Assembly: GCF_000826655.1 (NCBI RefSeq)
Contig: NZ_JXJO01000016.1
Location: 124,001 to 188,000 of the forward strand
DNA: 64,000 nt
Direction: 5' to 3'
DNA from: Psychroserpens damuponensis
Lineage (GTDB): Bacteria; Bacteroidota; Bacteroidia; Flavobacteriales; Flavobacteriaceae
This document shows positions 16,991 through 26,212 of the stretch, one piece after another. A program made the position numbers and the translations under genes. The notes under the pieces were generated by a model. That model saw nothing but the letters and a program-made list of their open reading frames with translations. It did no database searches and was not told where the DNA came from. Each line of letters opens with the position of its first letter. Position 1 is the stretch's first letter.

Positions 16991-17041
16991 AAAGCAAATT
17001 TGTACACTCAACTTTTAAAGTTCAGTTTATAAATTTGCTTT
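16991..17041 (+). promoter_or_regulatory. Terminator-like hairpin in the nusB leader (attenuator candidate)
   Basis: AAAGCAAATTT (16991-17001) pairs perfectly with AAATTTGCTTT (17031-17041); inside it ACT/AGT and AACTTT/AAAGTT (17010-17022) extend the helix. The helix is followed directly by a T-rich run (TTATTTTTTATT). It begins at the predicted transcription start and ends about 30 bases before the nusB ATG at 17074. The shape is that of an intrinsic terminator placed before an antitermination-factor gene; autoregulation is inference. Confidence 0.5.
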
Positions 17042-17073
17042 TATTTTTTATTAATTAATAGTTCTTTGTAACC

Positions 17074-18018
17074 ATGTTAAACAGACGACATATTCGTATT
17101 AAAGTAATGCAAACACTTTATGCATCAAAAGGTGGAGAAAGTGATAATGTAAGAATTAACGAAAAATTTCTTCTACAGAGTCTTGATAGCATGTATGATT
17201 TATTTATAGCACAATTATCGTTATTGATTGAAGTGCATAAAAAGTCTATTGATATTTTAGATAAAACACAAAATAAATTATTACCTACTAAGGCAGATAA
17301 AAATCCTAACTCTAAGTTTGTAAATAATGAGGTGTTAGTTCTTTTAAGCTCTAATGAATTATTGTTAGAATTGATAGAAGACCAAAAAGTAAATCTTTGG
17401 TATTTAGATTTTGAATACGTAGATGTCATCTATAAGTCTATTCTTAAAAATGATCTTTATAAAGAGTACATGTCTACCAAAACATCAACTTTTAAAGATG
17501 ACAAGGCTTTTATCATTGATTTGTTTACAGAAGTTATAGCGCCTAATGATAAATTATATGATTTCTTTGAAGATAAACGCATTACATGGCTAGATGATCT
17601 TCCTGTTGTGAATACGGCAATACTTAAGATTTTAAAGAAAGTAAAAGCTTCATCTGGAGGAAAATTCTTTACACCAAAATTATATAAAGACTTGGAAGAT
17701 AGAGATTTTGGAGTAGAGTTGTTGAAAAAAACATTACTGAATCAATCTAAGTTTAGTGAAGAAATAGGGTCTAAAACCAAAAATTGGGATGCAGATCGTA
17801 TCACTCAAATTGATACGATATTAATGCAAATGGCTATTTGTGAATTTCAAAAATTCCCATCGATCCCAGTAAAAGTAACAATTAACGAGTATTTAGAAAT
17901 CGCTAAAGAATATTCTACACCAAAAAGTAGTACCTTTATTAACGGTATTTTAGATAAAATTGTTAAAAGTTATACTGCAGATGGACAACTAAATAAAATA
18001 GGAAGAGGTTTAATGTAA
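17074..18018 (+). CDS. nusB: Transcription antitermination/rRNA-processing factor NusB
   Basis: A 314-residue Bacteroidota-type NusB, more than twice the length of E. coli NusB (139). The conserved N-terminal MLNRRHIRIKVMQTLYA at 1-17 is the first helix, and the C-terminal NusB helices include NWDADRITQIDTILMQMAICEF near 233-254 and PVKVTINEYLEIAKEYSTPKSSTFINGILDKI near 260-291 (family signature E-x-A-K-x-Y-x-x-x-x-S-x-x-F-x-N-G-I-L). The middle portion is a family-specific insertion. NusB with NusE binds boxA RNA for antitermination at rRNA operons. It is followed by its own gap of 126 bp, then DUF1573 with a separate promoter. Confidence 0.93.
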   Translation: MLNRRHIRIKVMQTLYASKGGESDNVRINEKFLLQSLDSMYDLFIAQLSLLIEVHKKSIDILDKTQNKLLPTKADKNPNSKFVNNEVLVLLSSNELLLELIEDQKVNLWYLDFEYVDVIYKSILKNDLYKEYMSTKTSTFKDDKAFIIDLFTEVIAPNDKLYDFFEDKRITWLDDLPVVNTAILKILKKVKASSGGKFFTPKLYKDLEDRDFGVELLKKTLLNQSKFSEEIGSKTKNWDADRITQIDTILMQMAICEFQKFPSIPVKVTINEYLEIAKEYSTPKSSTFINGILDKIVKSYTADGQLNKIGRGLM

Positions 18019-18099
18019 TCCCTTTTATTTTATAGGTTGTAGAGTGTTAATGTTTTGTTTGAAAATGGTCTAAAAATTTTAATTACATGAAATTATTAG

Positions 18100-18107
18100 T
18101 ACATTTG
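18100..18107 (+). promoter_or_regulatory. -7 promoter element TACATTTG for the DUF1573-yajC operon
   Basis: TAnnTTTG match; predicted leader of about 33 nt to the ATG at 18145. Confidence 0.55.
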
Positions 18108-18144
18108 ACTTCTCGAATCAAAAATTATCTAAAATAATAAAGCA

Positions 18145-18642
18145 ATGAAAAAAACAATTTTAGCGTTAAGCGCATTATGTTTAGTAGCTTTTACATCTTG
18201 TAAAGAAGATGCAACAAGCAAAATCAAATCAGAAAATGTAGCAGTAGCAGCTGAGAGAGATGCAACAGCAGGAGATTTTCCTGTAATTTCTTTCACTGAA
18301 ACTGAACACGATTTTGGAACTATCGTTAATGGTACTCCAGTAGAAACAAAATTTAGCTACACTAATACAGGTAAAACACCTTTAGTAGTAAGTAATATTA
18401 AAAGTACATGTGGATGTACAGTACCTTCAGATTGGAACAGAAGCCCATTAGCTCCAGGTGAGTCTGCTGAGTTTACTGTAAAATTTAACGGTAAAGGTTC
18501 AAACCAAGTACAAAAGTCAATTACTTTAACAACGAACACAGAAAAAGGTTCGGAAATTGTTAAAATTAAAGCTTTTGTCGAGCCAGATCCTAATGCACCA
18601 GCTAAAAAAGCAGGTACGACATCAATTAAATCTGTAAAGTAA
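18145..18642 (+). CDS. DUF1573 lipoprotein
   Basis: A 165-residue exported lipoprotein: signal MKKTILALSALCLVAFTSC with lipobox Cys at 19. The body is a single Ig-like DUF1573 domain (FTETEHDFGTIVNGTPVETKFSYTN..., then STCGCTVPSDW and APGESAEFTVKFN), which has the conserved CGC motif. Such domains are common on Bacteroidota periplasmic and surface proteins; function is unknown. It ends 4 bp before yajC, so it belongs to the export-related operon. Confidence 0.9.
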   Translation: MKKTILALSALCLVAFTSCKEDATSKIKSENVAVAAERDATAGDFPVISFTETEHDFGTIVNGTPVETKFSYTNTGKTPLVVSNIKSTCGCTVPSDWNRSPLAPGESAEFTVKFNGKGSNQVQKSITLTTNTEKGSEIVKIKAFVEPDPNAPAKKAGTTSIKSVK

Positions 18643-18646
18643 TTTT

Positions 18647-18937
18647 ATGGGATCAATTGGAGATTTTTTACCTTTTATAGCCATGTTTGCTGTCGTGTAT
18701 TTCTTTATGATTGCACCACAGATGAAACGAGCAAAGCAAGAAAAGAAGTTTGCTGCTGAGCTAAAAAAAGGTGATAAAGTTGTAACAAAAAGTGGTATGC
18801 ATGGTAAAGTTGTTGATCTAAACGAGAAAGACAATAGCTGTGTTATCGAAACTCTTGCAGGAAAAATTAAGTTTGAACGATCTGCTATTTCTATGGAAAT
18901 AAGTAGAAAATTAAATACGCCTGCTACAGTAAAATAA
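18647..18937 (+). CDS. yajC: Preprotein translocase subunit YajC
   Basis: A 96-residue single-span inner-membrane protein that associates with SecDF/SecYEG. Hydrophobic span about 6-22 (FLPFIAMFAVVYFFMIAP), then the family motif PQMKRAKQEKKFAAELKKGDKVVTKSGMHGKV at 24-55, and a beta-rich soluble tail. Typical length. It is followed by a strong terminator. Confidence 0.95.
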   Translation: MGSIGDFLPFIAMFAVVYFFMIAPQMKRAKQEKKFAAELKKGDKVVTKSGMHGKVVDLNEKDNSCVIETLAGKIKFERSAISMEISRKLNTPATVK

Positions 18938-18960
18938 AATTTATATAATCTATATATTAA

Positions 18961-18990
18961 AAACTCCGAAAGTTCGCTTTCGGAGTTTTT
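18961..18990. terminator. Intrinsic terminator between yajC and the convergent YdeI-like gene
   Basis: Perfect 12-bp stem AAACTCCGAAAG (18961-18972) / CTTTCGGAGTTT (18977-18988) closed by a TTCG tetraloop, followed by T7; A-rich on the left, so it can serve both strands. Confidence 0.85.
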
Positions 18991-19023
18991 TTGTTTGAGT
19001 TAAAATGTTAGTCTATTAACAGC

Positions 19024-19614
19024 TCAACATTTTTTATACTTATCATGTAAACCAGCGCCTTTTAAAATCATAGGTTTGATTTTATCTAACCTTGAAAATT
19101 TTGTAGCATCTCGTTTTGCTTCACTAATATAATTACAATACTCTCTTTGACATGAAGGAGTTAATGCCTTGAACGCAGTTTTAAAATCGGCATTTGAGTT
19201 TAACACTTCGCTTATCAAATCTGGTACGATAACATCCTTTTTTGTAATTCGTTTCGGTTTAAACGCTTGATTTTCTATAGCTTCTTTAACGTAACTTAAA
19301 ACAGCAGTTTCATTGATGTCACTTATAGATTTAAAGCGCATTTGGCGCATGCCTTTGGTCTTGTCTTCTTGAGCATTATTGAGTAAATCATGTTCGTCTT
19401 TTAGAAAAACACCTTGATGAAAAAATATGCAGAAATGCTTTTTAAATGCGCCTAGCCCTAAAACATTTTTACCATTTAAGCAATACGCAGGAGCACTCCA
19501 TTTAATCGTTTCTTCTAAATCTGTGGTGTTTATAATTTCACGTAGTAAAGTCAGTTCTTGAGAAAAATTTGAGTTCACTTCTATATATTCTTCTACGGAA
19601 TTTACTTTTTTCAT
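19024..19614 (-). CDS. YdeI/OmdA-associated, DUF1801 domain protein
   Basis: A 196-residue cytosolic protein of two parts. Residues about 15-110 are a DUF1801 (YdhG-like) fold with ETIKWSAPAYCLNGKNVLGLGAFKKHFCIFFHQGVFL. The C-terminal 60 residues form the YdeI bacteriocin-protection helix pair (LTPSCQREYCNYISEAKRDATKFSRLDKIKPMIL). YdeI in Salmonella is linked to antimicrobial-peptide resistance, but no direct function is known. It overlaps the upstream lipoprotein gene by 4 bp. Confidence 0.85.
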   Translation of the reverse strand: MKKVNSVEEYIEVNSNFSQELTLLREIINTTDLEETIKWSAPAYCLNGKNVLGLGAFKKHFCIFFHQGVFLKDEHDLLNNAQEDKTKGMRQMRFKSISDINETAVLSYVKEAIENQAFKPKRITKKDVIVPDLISEVLNSNADFKTAFKALTPSCQREYCNYISEAKRDATKFSRLDKIKPMILKGAGLHDKYKKC

Positions 19615-20204
19615 TTTCTAATTAGTTTAGATATGCCTCTAGCAATTAATTCGCGTACTAATTCTTCATTTTTAGGATTAAAATAGAATTTTTCTTTATC
19701 TACAATTTCTATGACTTCTGTAATATTATTAATTACTGAAAATGAAATTTGTCCATTATTTCGATCTCCATAAATACCATTTATTTCAACTAATAGAGTG
19801 TATTTTTTATTTGGAACAATAATTTCCTCTGGAGCTTTCATTATCCAATTAGGATGTGAAAATTTGTCATGAATAACTTTTTCTAAAACTTTATTTTTTT
19901 TCTTTTGATTGAGTGCATCTAAATCAGTTGTTATAATATCACTAGTATTTAGCTCTGCTTTTAATATGTTTGTAATCATATCGTTAAATGCAGTCACGTC
20001 TTTAGATACAAAATAATGTTCACCATTATTCACATAACGAAGTTGAACAATTGGAGCGATTAAATTAAGACTATCTTTATCGAAATAACGTTTTTGGTAA
20101 TTATTTTCAATTCCTATAAAATAATTTTTATTAGTTGAAACTTTTTTGCTTTTGCAAGAATATATTGTAGTTATTATACAAATAAGTAGGATTACTTTTT
20201 TCAT
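19611..20204 (-). CDS. Lipoprotein of unknown function
   Basis: A 197-residue protein I do not recognise. The start MKKVILLICIITTIYSCKSK has a lipobox with Cys at 17. The body alternates charged helices and strands (NYYQKRYF..., NKVLEKVIHDKFSHPNWIMKAPEEIIVPNKKYTLLVEINGIYGD) and has no catalytic motif. The ATG overlap of 4 bp with the YdeI-like gene implies coupled translation. It starts only 14 bp after pepT on the same strand, so it may be the middle gene of a pepT operon. Confidence 0.7.
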   Translation of the reverse strand: MKKVILLICIITTIYSCKSKKVSTNKNYFIGIENNYQKRYFDKDSLNLIAPIVQLRYVNNGEHYFVSKDVTAFNDMITNILKAELNTSDIITTDLDALNQKKKNKVLEKVIHDKFSHPNWIMKAPEEIIVPNKKYTLLVEINGIYGDRNNGQISFSVINNITEVIEIVDKEKFYFNPKNEELVRELIARGISKLIRK

Positions 20205-20218
20205 GCTATTCTATAATT

Positions 20219-21463
20219 TTATTTCAAAGCCTTTTCTGCAGTCAACTCCACAATTTTACAAATGACTTCAGTTGCTTTAATCATACTTTCTACTGGTACG
20301 TATTCATATCGTCCATGGAAATTATGTCCACCAGCAAAAATATTTGGGCATGGTAATCCCATATAACTCAGTTGAGAACCATCGGTTCCGCCTCTTATTG
20401 GTTTTATAAGTGGTTCAATATCTAAGGCTTTCATAGCTTCTTCAGCAACATCAACAATATGCATTACAGGTACGACCTTTTCTTTCATATTGAAATATTG
20501 GTCTTTAATTTGGATGGTAATTACTTCTCGTTCGTACTGTTCGTTTATAGCATCTGTTAGCTTTTGCAAGACTTCTTTTCTAGCTTCAAAATGATCTTTG
20601 TCATGATCTCTAATAATATATTGTAAAATGGTCTCATCAACGCTACCATCTATATTATGAAGATGGAAAAATCCTTGATAACCTTCAGTATGTTCTGGCG
20701 TTTCCATTCGAGGTAACGAATTAATAAATTCTGTTGCTATGTACATAGAATTTACCATTTTGCCTTTAGCATAACCAGGATGCACAATTTTACCCTTGAT
20801 ATATACTTTTGCTCCTGCAGCATTAAAATTCTCGTATTCTAATTCTCCAAGTTGGCTTCCATCCATTGTATAAGCCCAATCTGCACCAAATTTTGCAACG
20901 TCAAATTTATGAGCACCACGACCAATTTCTTCGTCTGGAGTGAAGCCTACTCTAATTTTTCCGTGTTTAATTTCTGGGGTATTGATAAGATGTTCCATGG
21001 CAGAAATTATTTCTGTGATGCCTGCTTTATCGTCTGCACCAAGAAGTGTTGTACCATCTGTAGTGATTATAGTTTGACCTTTATATTGTAATAGGTCTTC
21101 AAAATAATCTGGTGAAAGCACAATGTTTTCCGAAGCATTTAAAATAATATCTTTACCATCATAATCGTCTATAATTTGAGGGTTTACATTGGCTCCTGTA
21201 AAATCTGGCGTAGTATCAAAATGTGATACAAAACCAATTGTTGGCACATCGTGATCTACATTACTTGGCAAAGTAGCCATGATATACGCATTGTCATCAA
21301 TTGTGACATCGCTCATGCCAATAGCTTTTAGCTCATCTACAAGCGCATTTGCTAAATCCCATTGTTTGGCTGTACTGGGTGTAGTCTCGCTTTCTGGGTC
21401 TGATTCTGTGTCAACGGTTACGTAACTTATAAATCGTTTTGTGATGTCTTTTTTTGAAATCAT
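20219..21463 (-). CDS. pepT: Peptidase T (tripeptide aminopeptidase)
   Basis: A 414-residue M20B di-zinc aminopeptidase that releases the N-terminal residue of tripeptides in the cytosol. [11 protein letters not shown] carries the first ligand His with adjacent Asp, [14 protein letters not shown] the bridging Asp, [14 protein letters not shown] the catalytic Glu pair, and [22 protein letters not shown] the last His. [15 protein letters not shown] is the substrate-binding loop. Length is normal. A TATCTTTC promoter-like box lies about 40 bp upstream. Confidence 0.96.
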   Translation of the reverse strand: MISKKDITKRFISYVTVDTESDPESETTPSTAKQWDLANALVDELKAIGMSDVTIDDNAYIMATLPSNVDHDVPTIGFVSHFDTTPDFTGANVNPQIIDDYDGKDIILNASENIVLSPDYFEDLLQYKGQTIITTDGTTLLGADDKAGITEIISAMEHLINTPEIKHGKIRVGFTPDEEIGRGAHKFDVAKFGADWAYTMDGSQLGELEYENFNAAGAKVYIKGKIVHPGYAKGKMVNSMYIATEFINSLPRMETPEHTEGYQGFFHLHNIDGSVDETILQYIIRDHDKDHFEARKEVLQKLTDAINEQYEREVITIQIKDQYFNMKEKVVPVMHIVDVAEEAMKALDIEPLIKPIRGGTDGSQLSYMGLPCPNIFAGGHNFHGRYEYVPVESMIKATEVICKIVELTAEKALK

Positions 21464-21561
21464 AACGTATGTTTTTTTCTTTTTTGAATTGGAGTGAAAG
21501 ATAATAAACCAATGCTTAATTATTAAACCTAAAGTTAGGGATTATATTCAAAAATGTATAT

Positions 21562-21569
21562 TATTTTTG
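21562..21569 (+). promoter_or_regulatory. -7 promoter element TATTTTTG for pyrD
   Basis: Perfect TAnnTTTG match; predicted leader of about 14 nt to the ATG at 21588. Confidence 0.55.
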
Positions 21570-21587
21570 CAATAGAAAAGATTTAAA

Positions 21588-22631
21588 ATGTACAAGCTTC
21601 TACTAAGACCGATATTATTTTGCTTTGATCCTGAAAAAGTTCACTATTTCACCTTTTCTTTAATTAGAAATGTATCTAAAATACCAGGATTTTCAACATT
21701 ATTTAGAAATTTATATCAGGTTACAGATGCGTCCTTAGAACGTGAAGTTTTTGGACTAAAATTTAATAATCCTGTCGGACTTGCAGCAGGTTTTGATAAG
21801 AATGCAGTACTGTATAATGAATTAGCGAATTTTGGTTTTGGGTTTATTGAAATTGGTACTGTGACTCCAAAAGGTCAAGTAGGAAATCCTAAAAAACGCT
21901 TATTTAGACTGAAGGATGATAAAGGAATTATCAACCGAATGGGTTTTAATAACGAGGGTTTAGAAACGGCAATTACACAATTAAAAAAGAATAAAGGCAA
22001 CCTCATCATAGGAGGGAATATTGGTAAAAATACAGATACCAAGCCAGAAGATTACACGAAAGATTACATCACTTGTTTTAACGGCTTGCATCCTTATGTT
22101 GATTATTTTGTGCTCAACGTGAGTTGTCCAAATGTAGGCAGTCATGCAAAATTAAATGATAAAGCGTATCTTTTAGAGCTCATTTATGCAGTACAAAAAG
22201 CAAATAGAGCATTTGAAATACAAAAACCAATAGTTTTAAAAATAGCACCAGACTTAAACGACCAGCAGCTCGATGAGATAGTTGAGCTTATTGCTGAAAC
22301 GAGCCTGGATGGAGTTATAGCAAGTAATACATCTATAGATAGATCGGGTTTAAAAGCGACTGATGAGCGTTTAGCTGAAATTGGAAATGGTGGATTAAGT
22401 GGGCAACCTATTAAAGAAAAATCGACACGAGTTATTAAATATCTTTCAGAAAAAAGCAATAAAGCATTCCCGATAATTGGAGTAGGAGGTATACATTCTG
22501 CTAAAGATGCATTAGAGAAAATTGAAGCTGGAGCTAGTTTAGTGCAAGTGTATACAGGTTTTATTTATGAAGGACCTAGATTGATTAAAAATATCAATAA
22601 GGCGCTTGTAAAAAAACGAACTAACGGTTAA
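21588..22631 (+). CDS. pyrD: Dihydroorotate dehydrogenase (quinone), class 2
   Basis: A 347-residue FMN enzyme at the inner face of the membrane that oxidises dihydroorotate to orotate with quinone as acceptor. The N-terminal helix pair ([24 protein letters not shown]) is the class-2 membrane anchor. [36 protein letters not shown] and the catalytic-serine loop NVSCPNVG (class 2 uses Ser, present in this segment) follow; [27 protein letters not shown] near 302-328 binds FMN phosphate. Single-gene transcript, convergent with the M43 protease. Confidence 0.97.
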   Translation: MYKLLLRPILFCFDPEKVHYFTFSLIRNVSKIPGFSTLFRNLYQVTDASLEREVFGLKFNNPVGLAAGFDKNAVLYNELANFGFGFIEIGTVTPKGQVGNPKKRLFRLKDDKGIINRMGFNNEGLETAITQLKKNKGNLIIGGNIGKNTDTKPEDYTKDYITCFNGLHPYVDYFVLNVSCPNVGSHAKLNDKAYLLELIYAVQKANRAFEIQKPIVLKIAPDLNDQQLDEIVELIAETSLDGVIASNTSIDRSGLKATDERLAEIGNGGLSGQPIKEKSTRVIKYLSEKSNKAFPIIGVGGIHSAKDALEKIEAGASLVQVYTGFIYEGPRLIKNINKALVKKRTNG

Positions 22632-22668
22632 GTTAATTCGCTTTGTACATTATAATATTTCCGAAGTA

Positions 22669-24411
22669 TTAATTCTTAATAAAAGGAATTGTACTTGAGT
22701 TACTTTCTTTGGTTACTTCTAAATAATACACACCATCACTGAACGTATTTGTTTGAAAACTTAGATCTTTTAGTTGCGTTACTGCCTTACTTTTTATAAT
22801 TTGACCGAGCATATTATAGACCTTGTAGTTGTCTGGTAAATCATTTGAATTGGATAATTTAATGTTTAAAACATGTTGTGTTGGATTTGGATATACAGTT
22901 ATTTCTTGATTAGAAAAATAATCGTCATCATTTAAAACGGCATTGGCCATATATGTGATTTCACCATCACCATAATCTCCTCCAGCAGTAATTGTTGTGC
23001 CTTCTAGGGTTTCAAGGCTGTATGATCCATTACCTGAATAGCAGCAAATGCCATCGCCATAACTATCAATCATTTCAAAGGTGTAACATTCATTTGTTGA
23101 GATGTTAAACGTTTCTGTAAAGGTGGTAAAATCATCAACATCGTCTACATAGGTTGGGCTTGTATATAATGCAGTACCAGCACTGTCTTTAAAAACCCAC
23201 GAGGTTTCATTAGGCCAATCATCTGTGAATAACGTTAAAATGATTTGAGTGGTATTTGTGGTTTCACCTCCAACAGTAATATAATCTTGATATACTTTGG
23301 TTAAAGTTTCTGTACCATTTGAAATGGTAAGTGTGACATCATATTTACCTGCTTCAGTATAAGTGTGAGATGGGTTTTGAGTGGTATAGTCAATGTTATC
23401 ATCTCCATCAATATCCCATTGCCATGAGGTGGCACCAACACTTGTGTTTGTAAAATCAACTAGCATAGAATTGCTGCAATCTCTAGTAAAATTTGCAGTA
23501 AGATCAATATTAAAACTAGGACAAGCCATTTGTGATCTTGAAGCCTGATACACTCCATAAATTCTAGCATATTGACCTTGTGAAAATAGCGTACGGCATT
23601 CTTTTCTAGAGTAGGACATTATATTTAAAGGTTCTGGTACAAAGCTATCATTATTAGCATCTGTAGCTGTACCAATATAGTTACATGAAGCGCTAACGTT
23701 ACCATATCCTAATTGAGGATCTGCGGCTGTGTCACAAATAAAATCACCATCGGTATCACAATTAGAACCATCAACCAACTCTGTTGTTAAGGTACCATTT
23801 AGATTACCATGTGTGTGTGATAATCCAAAAAAGTGTCCCATTTCATGAGACATTGTACTACCGTTTATGGCACATGAATTATCCATCATGATAATTTCTG
23901 CATTACCAGGAAAATAAGCATATCCACATAAACCTCCACCATTTTCGGTACTTACTGAATTAGCAAAATAGATATTGATAACATTGGCAGTATTATTAGC
24001 TAATGTTAAGTCATCTTCCTCATCAATTGAATAATCAAAATATGCTGTATTGTCTATATAATTAATGGCATCACAAATAAAGAATTCTAGAAAGGCGTTA
24101 GCATAAAAGGTATTCATATCTGTAATGATATTATTAATTTGACTCTCTGATAAACCACCTGCTCCTTCGTCAGTTCTTAAAATATGAATTTTTACAGGTA
24201 CAGAGCTTACGGCTGTAGAAGATCGTAGTAACGATTTTTGGTAAAACTCTTGCTCAAATTGAGAGACTTGAGGCATAAGGTTTTTCAAATATTTTTCAGA
24301 TTCTGGTGTAGCTAGAGTACCACATTGTGGTTCTGTTTGGGCATTTACATAAGAATATGAAAATAACATAATGAGACATAATACCGTCTTTATTTGAGTG
24401 ATTTTCTTCAT
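22669..24411 (-). CDS. Secreted M43 (pappalysin-like) metalloprotease with PKD domain and T9SS tail
   Basis: A 580-residue type IX secretion cargo. Signal peptide to about 25 (…YSYVNAQ); catalytic domain with HExxHxxGxxH motif HEMGHFFGLSH (H189, E190, H193, H199) and Met-turn NIMSYSRKEC; PKD-type Ig domain near 310-380 (SVGATSWQWDIDGDDNIDY); a beta domain with GDGICCYSGNGSYSLE; and a C-terminal sorting domain (VYPNPTQHVLNIKLSN...GVYYLEV). The zinc protease probably digests extracellular proteins. It forms a possible pair with the T9SS cargo gene behind it. Confidence 0.95.
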   Translation of the reverse strand: MKKITQIKTVLCLIMLFSYSYVNAQTEPQCGTLATPESEKYLKNLMPQVSQFEQEFYQKSLLRSSTAVSSVPVKIHILRTDEGAGGLSESQINNIITDMNTFYANAFLEFFICDAINYIDNTAYFDYSIDEEDDLTLANNTANVINIYFANSVSTENGGGLCGYAYFPGNAEIIMMDNSCAINGSTMSHEMGHFFGLSHTHGNLNGTLTTELVDGSNCDTDGDFICDTAADPQLGYGNVSASCNYIGTATDANNDSFVPEPLNIMSYSRKECRTLFSQGQYARIYGVYQASRSQMACPSFNIDLTANFTRDCSNSMLVDFTNTSVGATSWQWDIDGDDNIDYTTQNPSHTYTEAGKYDVTLTISNGTETLTKVYQDYITVGGETTNTTQIILTLFTDDWPNETSWVFKDSAGTALYTSPTYVDDVDDFTTFTETFNISTNECYTFEMIDSYGDGICCYSGNGSYSLETLEGTTITAGGDYGDGEITYMANAVLNDDDYFSNQEITVYPNPTQHVLNIKLSNSNDLPDNYKVYNMLGQIIKSKAVTQLKDLSFQTNTFSDGVYYLEVTKESNSSTIPFIKN

Positions 24412-24502
24412 AACTTAAAGAATATATGTAGGTTAAGTTTAGGTGGTAAATATATGAAAATCCGATTAAATACCTAATTTATAGATGAAATGCATAATTG
24501 GT

Positions 24503-25459
24503 TTAGCTAATAATCACCTTTTTTGTAGATTGTGAACCATCATTTAAAACTAATCTCACTAAGTATACACCTTTATTTAAGCTTGTTAAATCTACTTTTA
24601 ATGTGTTATCTGAATTTAAATTTTTGATGTGAGCCACTTGTTTGCCTAAGACATCATAAACTAAAACTTCTTTTAAAGTATTAGAATTAGACGTGCTAAT
24701 ATTAAATACACCTTTAGAAGGGTTTGGAAATAGGCTCACCTCAGTGATGCTTTTAGTATCAGTAGTACTTAAGGTTTCGGCCACCAATGTTATTGTAAGT
24801 GTACCAATTGGTTTTGCATTAAAAGGTTCTTCATTAATTAAAACTGAAATTGGTTGAAAGGGCGTTGAAATTTGATTTGCAGCAGTATATGTTGATCCAC
24901 TATCTGTTCCTGCATCATAGGGAAATAACTCAATAATAACTTCTGGTTTCCATGCATTGCCGTCTCTTAAATTAAGGCTATTTACTGCAATCATCCAATC
25001 TGGACTAGGCGCAATCATAGAGACTAAACTTAATAAAGGATAGTTTTCATCCACGATAACTTCATTTAGCGTTGCAGAGCTTATAGCAGCAAAAGGTGAA
25101 AAATCTTCCTGTAACCATTGGTTTGCATTACCTGTAACATTAATTTCATTCATAATTTCTGTCATCAAGGCATCATTATTTCCAGTTTCAGCAACATTTT
25201 TTACACCTAAAGAGGCTAATGTTCCCATTTCAACAAGTGTATAATTACTGTTATGTGTTGCGCCAACAAGATTTGACCAATGTGCATTTCCAGGAATTGC
25301 AGCTGTACTGTTTCCAAGTAGTGGATCTACAATGTCATTTTCCCAAATACTATTAAATGTAATATTATAACTTGCTGCAGACTGAGCATAAGACATCGTT
25401 ATAAATAATAGTAGTAAAACAAATAGAACAGGCTTTAAAGTTAAAGTAGTTTTTTTCAT
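24503..25459 (-). CDS. Spondin-domain protein with T9SS sorting tail
   Basis: A 318-residue exported protein: signal peptide to about 27 (…ITMSYAQ), a spondin N-like domain about 28-225 (SYNITFNSIWENDIVDPLL, PSPDWMIAVNSLNLRDGNAWKPEVIIELFPYDAGTDSG, typical metal-binding spondin-N segments), and a type A sorting domain (VSLFPNPSKGVFNIS...GVYLVRLVLNDG). It is likely surface-anchored through the A-LPS tail or released. Role unknown; spondin-N domains in animals bind matrix. It is divergent from the LysE gene with overlapping promoter space. Confidence 0.9.
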   Translation of the reverse strand: MKKTTLTLKPVLFVLLLLFITMSYAQSAASYNITFNSIWENDIVDPLLGNSTAAIPGNAHWSNLVGATHNSNYTLVEMGTLASLGVKNVAETGNNDALMTEIMNEINVTGNANQWLQEDFSPFAAISSATLNEVIVDENYPLLSLVSMIAPSPDWMIAVNSLNLRDGNAWKPEVIIELFPYDAGTDSGSTYTAANQISTPFQPISVLINEEPFNAKPIGTLTITLVAETLSTTDTKSITEVSLFPNPSKGVFNISTSNSNTLKEVLVYDVLGKQVAHIKNLNSDNTLKVDLTSLNKGVYLVRLVLNDGSQSTKKVIIS

Positions 25460-25548
25460 AATGGTTTACTTTAAGTGTTGAGCAGTATGTCGTGAAAACA
25501 ATAGTAGTCTTACGTAATATTTTATTTATTTTTATAAAAAAAAACAGT

Positions 25549-26175
25549 TTGAATTTTGACCTCCTTATTTCATTTATGATTGCCACTTCAGTTTTGGCAC
25601 TCTCACCAGGACCTGATAATATTTATGTACTCATGCAAGGTGTTGTTAATGGTAAAACATATGGATTAGCAACAGTTGCTGGATTAATTGCAGGTTGTTT
25701 GGTACATACCACCTTGGTTGCATTTGGCGTATCTGCAATTATTAAAGAAAGTGATACTTTATTTTTTATTATAAAATTATTGGGAGCGCTTTACCTGTTG
25801 TTTTTAGCTTTTAAGGTTTACAAATCAAGTGCAGAGTTGAGTTTAAATAGCGACAACATTCCTAAGAAAAGTCTTTTACAACTTTTTAAACAAGGGTTTA
25901 TTATGAATGTTTTAAATCCCAAAGTGTCAATTTTCTTTTTAGCTTTTTTTCCAGGATTTTTATTTAGTGATACGTTGAGTACTGTGGTTCAATTTTATAG
26001 TTTGGGTTTTCTATTTATGTTTGTTTCTGGTATCATTTTTTCCGTAATAGCTGTTCTAGCTGGTTCCATTTCCGAATATATAAAACAAAATAATAAGATA
26101 GGATTGTATTTAAAATGGTTGCAAATTATTGTCTTTGTTGGGATTGCGATTTTAATTTTTACTTCGAAAAAATAA
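25549..26175 (+). CDS. LysE family amino-acid exporter
   Basis: An inner-membrane exporter of about 208 residues with six hydrophobic segments and the family signature ATSVLALSPGPDNIYVLMQGVVNGKTYGLATVAGL just after the first strand. The longer reading frame from ATG 25492 adds MKTIVVLRNILFIFIKKNS, which is unlike the family and lies in the promoter zone shared with the divergent spondin gene; I prefer the TTG at 25549 (M-N-F-D-L-L-I-S-F-like start), with the ATG at 25576 a second choice. Exported substrate unknown. Confidence 0.85.
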   Translation: MNFDLLISFMIATSVLALSPGPDNIYVLMQGVVNGKTYGLATVAGLIAGCLVHTTLVAFGVSAIIKESDTLFFIIKLLGALYLLFLAFKVYKSSAELSLNSDNIPKKSLLQLFKQGFIMNVLNPKVSIFFLAFFPGFLFSDTLSTVVQFYSLGFLFMFVSGIIFSVIAVLAGSISEYIKQNNKIGLYLKWLQIIVFVGIAILIFTSKK

Positions 26176-26198
26176 AGCCATCATTTCGTCATATTTGC

Positions 26199-26206
26199 TA
26201 TCTTTG
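26199..26206 (+). promoter_or_regulatory. -7 promoter element TATCTTTG, 6 bases before the HMG-CoA lyase ATG
   Basis: Perfect TAnnTTTG box ending six bases before ATG 26213, predicting a leaderless or nearly leaderless mRNA. It also argues against the longer in-frame TTG start at 26195, which would lie upstream of the RNA. Confidence 0.5.
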
Positions 26207-26212
26207 AGCAAG

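Noticed and set aside
17118-17429. 103-codon frame antisense to nusB
   Set aside because: Shadow of the nusB reading frame: composition is Ser/Asn-rich and no signals are present.
25492-25548. Upstream ATG extension of the LysE gene (MKTIVVLRNILFIF...)
   Set aside because: Absent from the family N-terminus and located in the promoter region shared with the spondin gene; the TTG at 25549 fits better.
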